Source: Natronomicrosphaera sp040876735 (GTDB lineage: Bacteria > Planctomycetota > Phycisphaerae > Phycisphaerales > Phycisphaeraceae). Taken from it: a stretch of 12,580 nucleotides of DNA. The translations under genes were made by a program, and so were the position numbers. This document shows positions 7,885-12,580 of this stretch, in pieces. The DNA is taken from contig JBBDPC010000154.1 in NCBI GenBank assembly GCA_040876735.1, forward strand, positions 1 to 12,580, read 5' to 3'. Below the pieces are notes generated by a model, which worked only from the letters and a program-made list of their open reading frames with translations, had not been told where the DNA came from and ran no database searches. Within the stretch, counting starts at the first letter, position 1. Each line of letters begins with the position of its first letter.

Positions 7885-7890
7885 ATTATA
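7885..7890 (-). promoter_or_regulatory. Candidate -10 box for the entericidin-like genes
   Basis: On the - strand the hexamer TATAAT occurs just past the aldolase stop codon, in the context GGGTATATAATTTCGG. It could drive the two small lipoprotein genes separately from the aldolase, with a leader of roughly 105-110 nt. A -35 hexamer is not recognisable at 15-19 nt, so the call rests on the -10 match and on position only. The AT-rich hexamer stands out in this GC-rich sequence. Confidence 0.35.
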
Positions 7891-7896
7891 TACCCG

Positions 7897-8556
7897 TTAA
7901 TTCCCGCCGCGGCTGTCTTTAACCGCTTTGACAAACTGCTCGGCCAGCTTCGTCAGCCCCGCCCAGTCGCCCGCGGCGATCAGGTCCTTCTTCACCAGGG
8001 CCGAGCCCACGCCCAGGCAGCGGGCACCGGCGGCGAACCAGTCATCCACCGTGTTCAGATCGACCCCGCCGGTGGGCGTCAGCTTCAGGTGCGGCATCGG
8101 GGCGAGCACGTCCTTGAAATACTTCGGGCCAAAATGGTTGGCGGGGAAGACCTTGACCAGGTCCGAGCCGGCCTCGAAGGCGGTGAGAATCTCCGTCGGC
8201 GTCAGCGCCCCCGCCAGCACGGGCTTGCCATGCTTGTGCGACGCCTGCACCACCTCCGGCTTGAACACAGGCGACACCACGAACTGCGCCCCCGCTTCCA
8301 CCGCCGCGTCCACCGTCTTCGCATCCAGCACGCTGCCGACGCCGATCAGGCAATCGTCGCCCAGCTCTGTCGACGCGGCCCGGATCGCCTCGATCGCACC
8401 CGGCGTGGTCATGGTGATCTCCGCCACGGTGACGCCACCTTTGACCAGCGCCCGGCAGGTCTCGATCAGCCCGGCATTGCTGGAGGCGCGGATGATCGCC
8501 ACCAGCCCCGCCTGCTCCATCCGCTCAACCATCGCCTGCCGCTGCTGCTCGCTCAT
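7897..8556 (-). CDS. KDPG/KHG aldolase (2-dehydro-3-deoxyphosphogluconate aldolase family)
   Basis: This 219-residue class I aldolase of the Eda family cleaves 2-keto-3-deoxy-6-phosphogluconate to pyruvate and glyceraldehyde-3-phosphate, or 4-hydroxy-2-oxoglutarate to pyruvate and glyoxylate. Landmarks are LVAIIR (18-23), VAEITMTTPGA (44-54) with the general acid/base E46, GVGSVLD (72-78), VSPVFKPEV (94-102), DLVKVFPA (132-139) with the Schiff-base lysine K135, LTPTGGVDLNT (159-169) and GVGSALV (182-188). In E. coli Eda the residue four positions after the glutamate is an Arg that contacts substrate; here it is Thr50, which may shift specificity. I chose the ATG at 8554-8556. The frame is open to 8655, but the extra 33 residues are not family-like. 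The ribosome binding site is weak (AAAGG, about 10 nt upstream). It could be the last step of hexuronate catabolism. Confidence 0.9.
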   Translation of the reverse strand: MSEQQRQAMVERMEQAGLVAIIRASSNAGLIETCRALVKGGVTVAEITMTTPGAIEAIRAASTELGDDCLIGVGSVLDAKTVDAAVEAGAQFVVSPVFKPEVVQASHKHGKPVLAGALTPTEILTAFEAGSDLVKVFPANHFGPKYFKDVLAPMPHLKLTPTGGVDLNTVDDWFAAGARCLGVGSALVKKDLIAAGDWAGLTKLAEQFVKAVKDSRGGN

Positions 8557-8644
8557 GCTCTGCCATGCCTTTCTGATTGCGTGAGGATCTACTTGAGCCG
8601 CCGTTGTAGTGCAGCCGGGGGCGGGTCGCAAGGGACTGATTTTT

Positions 8645-8877
8645 GACCGGATCACAGGATCGGGCCGGATCGACGGGATGCGCCTGGAGGACTCAGGAAA
8701 TCACGAAGGACACAAAGAGCACGAAGAGCACGAAGAAGCAAAAAAAGCGTTTTTAATTTTCTTCGCCTGCTTTGTGTTCTTCGTGTCCTTCGTGTTCTTT
8801 GTGATGAATGGGTGTTTCGTAAACGTCAGATGCCGTCATGCCCATCCTCCCCATCCCGCCGATCCTGTGATCCGGTC
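8645..8877. repeat. Nested palindromic element between aldolase and murA
   Basis: The outer arms GACCGGATCACAGGATCGG (8645-8663) and its exact reverse complement (8859-8877) form a perfect 19-bp inverted repeat. Inside it, four contiguous 9-nt units of CACRAAGRR (8702-8737) face four 9-nt units of CTTYGTGNN (8770-8805), giving arms of 36 nt separated by 32 nt. Mismatches between the inner arms are mostly transitions. Similarity of the outer arms continues inward and outward imperfectly (GATTTTTGACC against GAGTTTCGACC, and further GGGATG matches). The element fills most of the 361-nt gap between the aldolase start and the murA stop and contains no gene. Open frames across it give His/Glu/Lys- or Phe/Val-rich peptides that are artefacts of the repeat. 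Confidence 0.9.
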
Positions 8878-8917
8878 GAAACTCGGTCACCTTGGACCCA
8901 CGAATTCCGCAAGCGAC

Positions 8918-10306
8918 TTAGACGGTGTCGCGGTCGGCGCGTTCGATGTCGGCGCCGAGTTGCTGGAGGCTGAGTTCCATGCGTTCGTAGCCACGGTCGA
9001 GGTGGTAGACGCGGTTGATGACGGTCGTGCCGCGGGCGGCGAGGCCGGCGAGCACCAGGCCTGCCGAGGCGCGGAGGTCGCTGGCCATGACGGGTGCGGC
9101 GATGAGTTCGCGCACGCCGGAGACGAGGACCGTCGGGCCGGTGCGGACGAGGTCGGCCCCCATGCGGGAAAGCTCGGCCACATGGAGGAAGCGGTCGGGA
9201 AAGATCTTTTCCGTGATGATCGAGTTGCCGTCGGCGAGGCAGAGCAGGGCCATCAACTGGGCCTGGAGGTCGGTCGGGAAGCCGGGGTGGGGCTGGGTGA
9301 CGACGTGGACCGGCTGAAGGCGGCGCTGCGTGGCGACGCGGACGGTCTGAGGTGCGGAGGAAATGGCGGATGGCGTGGGAAGCGTGGCGGCGGCGGCTTC
9401 GGCTTGCCCGTCCGCGCCCGGCCAGACTGGCTCGGCCGTCTCTTCCGCTTCCACTTCGATGCCCACCGCCTTGAGCCGGTCGAGCAGTGCGGTGAGGGCG
9501 AAGGTGGGGAAGTTTTCGATCACGACGTCGCCGTTGGTGATGGCGGAGGCGATGACGTACGTGCCCGCCTCGATGCGGTCGGGCAGGACGGCGTGTTCCG
9601 CGCCGTGCAGGGCGTCGACGCCTTCGACGGTGATGCGCGGCGAGCCGGCCCCGGTGATGCGGGCGCCCATGGCGTTGAGCAGGTTGGAGAGGTCTTCCAC
9701 CTCCGGCTCGCAGGCGGCGGACTCGATGACGGTCGTGCCTTTGGCGAGCGTGGCGGCGCAGAGGATGTTGGCGGTGCCGAGCACGGTCGAGCCGTTGGGC
9801 CCGCCGAGGAACAGGTGGCAGCCGGTGAGCCCTTCGGGCGGGGCCTCGGCGACGATGTAGCCTTCGTCAAGGGTGATACGTGCGCCCAGCGCACGGAGGC
9901 CGCGCAGGTGGAGGTCGACCGGGCGGTCGCCGATGGCGCAGCCGCCGGGCATGGAGACGCGGGCCTCGCCGCGGCGAGCGAGCAGCGGGCCGAGCACGCA
10001 AATGCCGGCTCGCATGGTGCGCATGATGTCGTAGTCGGCTTGCGAATGGCTGTCGCTGGTGGTCTGGAGCTTCAGCGAGCGTTTTTCCGGCTCCGGGCCG
10101 TCGCCGGTGCGGGTCACCTGGCAGCCAAGCGAGACGAGCAGCTTGCCCATGGAGCGGATGTCGGCGAGGTCCGGCACGTCGTGAAGCGTGACAGGCTGGT
10201 CCGTGAGCAGTGCGGCGGCCATGAGCGGGAGGCTCGCGTTTTTTGAGCCATGCACGCGGAACGTGCCGCGCAACCGTTTGCCGCCTTGAATGACGAATGC
10301 GTCCAT
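8918..10306 (-). CDS. murA: UDP-N-acetylglucosamine 1-carboxyvinyltransferase
   Basis: This 462-residue MurA transfers enolpyruvate from PEP to UDP-GlcNAc, the first committed step of peptidoglycan synthesis, in the cytoplasm. Signatures are GSKNASLP (20-27) with K22, MRTMRAGICVLGPLLARRG (95-113), and PGGCAIGDRPVDLH (120-133) with the catalytic, fosfomycin-reactive Cys at C123. GPNGSTVLGTANI (169-181), LPDRIEAGTY (241-250), PHPGFPTDLQAQ (339-350) and the C-terminal RVYHLDRGYERME are also present. It is longer than the usual 420 residues because an Ala/Pro/Thr-rich stretch (about 288-325) is inserted in the second lobe just before the VVTQPHPGFPTD segment. The ATG at 10304-10306 matches the conserved start, MDAFVIQGGKRLRG; an ATG 12 codons upstream is less likely. 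The gene is flanked on both sides by palindromic repeat elements, which suggests it is transcribed alone. Presence of MurA argues for a peptidoglycan wall. Confidence 0.96.
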   Translation of the reverse strand: MDAFVIQGGKRLRGTFRVHGSKNASLPLMAAALLTDQPVTLHDVPDLADIRSMGKLLVSLGCQVTRTGDGPEPEKRSLKLQTTSDSHSQADYDIMRTMRAGICVLGPLLARRGEARVSMPGGCAIGDRPVDLHLRGLRALGARITLDEGYIVAEAPPEGLTGCHLFLGGPNGSTVLGTANILCAATLAKGTTVIESAACEPEVEDLSNLLNAMGARITGAGSPRITVEGVDALHGAEHAVLPDRIEAGTYVIASAITNGDVVIENFPTFALTALLDRLKAVGIEVEAEETAEPVWPGADGQAEAAAATLPTPSAISSAPQTVRVATQRRLQPVHVVTQPHPGFPTDLQAQLMALLCLADGNSIITEKIFPDRFLHVAELSRMGADLVRTGPTVLVSGVRELIAAPVMASDLRASAGLVLAGLAARGTTVINRVYHLDRGYERMELSLQQLGADIERADRDTV

Positions 10307-10450
10307 GCGGGATGTTGTCGCAGATTCACTGCGGCACGGCAAGCGGGGGGATCAGCCACGAAGGCGTGACGGGCATGAAGAAAGACAGCAAAAAACGCCA
10401 AGACGCCAAGTTGCCAAGTTGCCAAGTCGCCAAGAAGAGAGAAGCATGTG

Positions 10451-10555
10451 TTATTGAGCTTTGAGCCGTTAGCTATAAGCCTTCAGCCAGAATGCCCCCT
10501 CCGTTCGGCTTATCGCTGGCTAATCGCTTAAGGCTAACTGCTCAAAGCTCAATAG
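10451..10555. repeat. Inner palindrome A (TTGAGCTTTGAGC family)
   Basis: ATTGAGCTTTGAGC (10453-10466) has its exact reverse complement at 10540-10553. Similarity extends inward imperfectly: GTTAGCTATAAGCCTTCAGCC on the left, against the reverse complement of GGCTAATCGCTTAAGGCTAAC on the right. The arms are therefore about 38 nt each around a loop of about 28 nt. The sequence is rich in AGC/GCT words and noticeably more AT-rich than the genes. It sits between the arms of the larger element at 10352-10837. Confidence 0.85.
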
Positions 10556-10570
10556 AGGAGAGAGCGTCAG

Positions 10571-10650
10571 TCCAATAGCCCCACGCGGGAGCGTGGGGTT
10601 TTGGATCGGCGGACGCCTTGAACCCCACGCTCCCGCGTAGGAATACTGGA
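10571..10650. repeat. Inner palindrome B with CCCCACGC hairpin
   Basis: CCCCACGC-GGGA-GCGTGGGG (10579-10598) is a perfect 8-bp stem with a 4-nt loop, followed by TTTT (10599-10602). The stretch 10571-10600 recurs inverted and slightly degraded at 10621-10650 (AACCCCACGCTCCCGCGTAGG and following), so the hairpin is itself one arm of a larger inverted pair. The first hairpin has terminator shape on the + strand, but no + strand gene lies upstream. It is more likely a repeat unit than a dedicated terminator. Confidence 0.85.
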
Positions 10651-10845
10651 TTCACACTCTCACACCTTCTCCTCTCATACCCTCTCTTCTTGTTTCTTCT
10701 CTTCTCACTTCTTCGTGCTTATCTTCGTGCCTTCGTATCTTCGCGGCTCTGCCTTTTTCTTCTTGGCGTCTTGGCAACTTGGCGTCTTGGCGTTTTTCTT
10801 CTGCCTTTCTTCGTGCCCTTTGTGTCTTCGTGGCTGACTTTCAGC

Positions 10846-11442
10846 TCACTCGGCCGACGCGGGCTTGAAGTCGAGGGAGGCGGAGTTGATGCAGTAGCGC
10901 AGGCCGGTCGGTTGCGGGCCGTCTTCAAAGAGGTGGCCAAGGTGGCCGCCGCAGTGTTTGCACAGCACTTCCACGCGGGTCATGCCGTGGCTGGTGTCGC
11001 GTTGGAGGTCGACGTTTTCGCTGTTGGCGACGTCGTAGAAGCTGGGCCAGCCCGTGCCGGAGTCGAACTTGGCGTCGGAGGGGAACAGTTCGGCCCTGCA
11101 GGCGGCGCAGACGTATGTGCCGGCTTCGTCATGCTTGTTGAACCGGCCGGTGAAGGGCTGTTCGGTGCCTTTTTCGCGCAGGACGCGGTACTGCTCGGGC
11201 GTGAGCTGCTCGCGCCACTTGGCGTCGGTTTCAGCGTCGCGGGCTTCGGGGGCCATGGGCGGGATCTCCATGAAAAGGAGGCAAGTCTGGTCGTAAACGG
11301 TTTCGGCGGACGCGGCGGCAGCGGCGGGCTGGACCGGGGGAGCCTGGCGGGCTTCGGGCTCACAGCCGAGCATCGCCACGCCGACCACCACAGGCAGAAG
11401 GCGGGCCACGGCTGGCAACAGGCGTCGGGTCGGTTGCAACAT
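10846..11442 (-). CDS. msrB: Peptide-methionine (R)-S-oxide reductase, lipoprotein form
   Basis: This 198-residue MsrB reduces methionine-R-sulfoxide in proteins. The catalytic domain occupies about 75-195. Zinc-binding pairs are CAAC (C112, C115) and CKHC (C161, C164); SGTGWPSFYD (128-137), HCGGHLGHLFEDGP (163-176) and LRYCINSASLDF (181-192) are diagnostic, with catalytic C184. Residues 1-27 form a lipoprotein signal peptide (MLQPTRRLLP, then a hydrophobic core, then the lipobox AMLGC) with acceptor C27. A low-complexity Ala/Pro/Gln linker follows (28-46). It therefore probably works in the periplasm, tethered to a membrane, unlike cytoplasmic MsrB. I chose the ATG at 11440-11442 because it gives a compact signal peptide; ATGs at 11466 and 11511 are in frame, and a GTG at 11457 is also possible. 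No electron donor (thioredoxin-like) or MsrA gene is next to it in the window. It is divergent from the WG-repeat gene. Confidence 0.93.
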   Translation of the reverse strand: MLQPTRRLLPAVARLLPVVVGVAMLGCEPEARQAPPVQPAAAAASAETVYDQTCLLFMEIPPMAPEARDAETDAKWREQLTPEQYRVLREKGTEQPFTGRFNKHDEAGTYVCAACRAELFPSDAKFDSGTGWPSFYDVANSENVDLQRDTSHGMTRVEVLCKHCGGHLGHLFEDGPQPTGLRYCINSASLDFKPASAE

Positions 11443-11538
11443 GACGGCTGCTTTCACAAGGAACATTTGCGGCGACGGCCCGGCTGACCGGTAGACTGAA
11501 CCACGGGACAAGCCGGTTTATTCTAGACAGGATGCCCC

Positions 11539-12580
11539 ATGGGCGAAAAAATGCTCCGCCATTCGGTCCTGTTCGCCATCGCGGGCCTGCTCGGGTGCCT
11601 GTCGCTGTCCGCCACGCCGGCGATCGGCCAACCGCAGCCGCCGTTGGATCTGTCGCTGGACGAAGCCATCTTCGAGTCGGTCACATGGGTCGACCCGCGC
11701 CCGGACGACGTGCTCTACCCGGTCAACATCAACAACTGGTGGGGCCTGATGAACCGCCGGGGCGATCTGGTCGTCTACCCCCACTTCGACTGGACCGACT
11801 ACGCCTGGGAGGGTCGGCTGCGGGCGGTCAAGCATGGTCGCACGGGCTTCATCGACGGCCGGGGCGCGTGGCTGGTCGACCCGATCTTCCCCTACGCCGA
11901 CCGCTATGCCGACGGCTATGCCATCGTCGGCGACGGCGAACGCTTCGGCTATCTCGACAAGACCGGCGACCTGTTCCTGCCCATCGAACTCGACGGGGCG
12001 CTGCGCTTCCGCGAAGGCTTCGCGGCGGTGCAGCAAGGCGAGCGCATCGGCTTCGTCGACCGCCGGGGCGAACTGGTCGTGCCGTTGCAATTCGCGCGGG
12101 CGCGGTCGTTCTTCAACGGCATGGCGATGGTGCAACTGCCCGACGCGGGCGACCGGTCGGGCATGCTGGGCTTCATCGACAAGCGCGGCGAATTCGTCTT
12201 CGCCGACCTCGAAGGCAAGCTGACCGACCTCGGTGACTTCCGCGACGGCATGGCACGGGCGCAGGCCGGAGGTGCGTGGGGCTATCTCGACCGCCGATTC
12301 CAGTTCCACATCGAGCCGGCGTTCGAGGAGGCGGGCGACTTCGTCGACGGCGTGGCCCGGGTCAGGCGCGACGGCAAATGGGGCTATATCAACAAAACCG
12401 GGCAGATGGTCGTCGAGCCGCAGTATGACCGGGCGACCGACTTCGCCCACGGGCTGGGCATGGTCGTGGAGGGCGACGGCCACGGCTATGTCAACCGGAC
12501 GGGGGCGGAGCGGATCGCGCTGGAGTTTGCGTGGGCGTTGCCGTTTTTCCGCGACCTGGGGCGGGTGGCGCAGCCGCCGA
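11539..12580 (+). CDS. Exported WG-repeat protein (5' part, runs off the window)
   Basis: The frame is open from the ATG at 11539 to the window edge, giving 347 residues with no stop. A signal peptide is visible (MGEKMLRHS, then hydrophobic FAIAGLLGCLSLSATPAIGQ). The rest consists of WG (KWG) repeats, each with a W/F-G-Y/F-hydrophobic-D/N-x-x-G core: WGLMNRRG (68), GFIDGRG (103), FGYLDKTG (136), GFVDRRG (171), GFIDKRG (211), WGYLDRRF (249), WGYINKTG (281) and GYVNRTG (316). The spacing is 32-40 residues. Each core is followed by a hydrophobic strand ending in a Pro or Asp (VVPLQF, VVEPQY) and by D/R-F-x-x-G-x-A-x-V. Such repeats probably form a propeller- or solenoid-like binding surface; the role is not known. 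An in-frame ATG at 11551 is an alternative start. Because the C-terminus is missing, a further domain cannot be excluded. Confidence 0.9.
   Translation, partial: MGEKMLRHSVLFAIAGLLGCLSLSATPAIGQPQPPLDLSLDEAIFESVTWVDPRPDDVLYPVNINNWWGLMNRRGDLVVYPHFDWTDYAWEGRLRAVKHGRTGFIDGRGAWLVDPIFPYADRYADGYAIVGDGERFGYLDKTGDLFLPIELDGALRFREGFAAVQQGERIGFVDRRGELVVPLQFARARSFFNGMAMVQLPDAGDRSGMLGFIDKRGEFVFADLEGKLTDLGDFRDGMARAQAGGAWGYLDRRFQFHIEPAFEEAGDFVDGVARVRRDGKWGYINKTGQMVVEPQYDRATDFAHGLGMVVEGDGHGYVNRTGAERIALEFAWALPFFRDLGRVAQPP

Larger units (their letters stand above)
10352..10837. repeat. Large nested inverted-repeat element between murA and msrB
   Basis: The left arm (10352-10436) and right arm (10762-10837) are inverted copies. 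Within them 10391-10418 and 10770-10797 are exact 28-bp reverse complements, and the ends TCAGCCACGAAG (10352-10363) and CTTCGTGGCTGA (10826-10837) match perfectly. The left arm contains five 8-nt GCCAAGNN units (10397-10436) and the right arm four CTTGGCNN units (10762-10793). Two unrelated palindromes lie between the arms (10451-10555 and 10571-10650), followed by a pyrimidine-rich stretch (about 10650-10760) of CTTCT and CTTCGTG words. The element fills 486 of the 539 nt between murA and msrB. No transposase or other gene is present. It is probably a composite of several mobile or replicating palindromic repeat families. Confidence 0.9.

Overview
The window is about 12.6 kb of GC-rich bacterial chromosome. 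It suggests a Gram-negative-type member of the Planctomycetota, most likely Phycisphaerae-like. This assignment is an inference from four things: high GC; an LpxI-type lipid A enzyme together with MurA; exported WG-repeat and His-rich proteins; and intergenic 8-9 nt periodic palindromes (CACGAAGRR / CTTCGTGTY type) that I recall from planctomycete genomes. No rRNA or tRNA gene is visible to confirm it.

Layout, left to right. A 9-nt periodic repeat fragment (10-45) is followed by lpxI (-), an apparently empty spacer, and a small two-helix membrane protein (-). Next comes a GGGAGGT heptamer tract with G-quadruplex potential, lying upstream of miaB (+). miaB is followed 21 bp later by an SGNH-unrelated alpha/beta-hydrolase of the carbohydrate-esterase type (+). 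A strong hairpin terminator separates these from an exported His-rich protein (-). A GH88/GH105-like unsaturated uronyl hydrolase (+) is divergent from that protein. Then come two very short entericidin-like lipoprotein genes (-), a KDPG/KHG aldolase (-), murA (-), a lipoprotein-type msrB (-), and the 5' part of an exported WG-repeat protein (+) that runs off the window.

Functional themes. Envelope biogenesis is represented by LpxI (lipid A) and MurA (peptidoglycan). The exported proteins are the entericidin-like pair, the lipidated MsrB, the His-rich protein and the WG-repeat protein. The esterase, the GH88/105 enzyme and the KDPG aldolase could together serve breakdown of acetylated uronate-containing polysaccharides (pectin- or ulvan-like). 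They are not one operon, so this link is an inference. MiaB is housekeeping tRNA modification.

The most unusual structure is non-coding. The gap between murA and msrB (10307-10845) is almost filled by a nested set of inverted repeats: an outer pair with a perfect 28-bp core and, inside it, two further, different palindromes. The gap between the aldolase and murA holds a second nested palindrome, with 19-bp perfect outer arms and inner arms of four 9-nt units each. None of these elements carries a transposase gene. The best gene-level find is the tandem pair of entericidin-family lipoproteins of 49 and 47 residues, which gene callers commonly miss.
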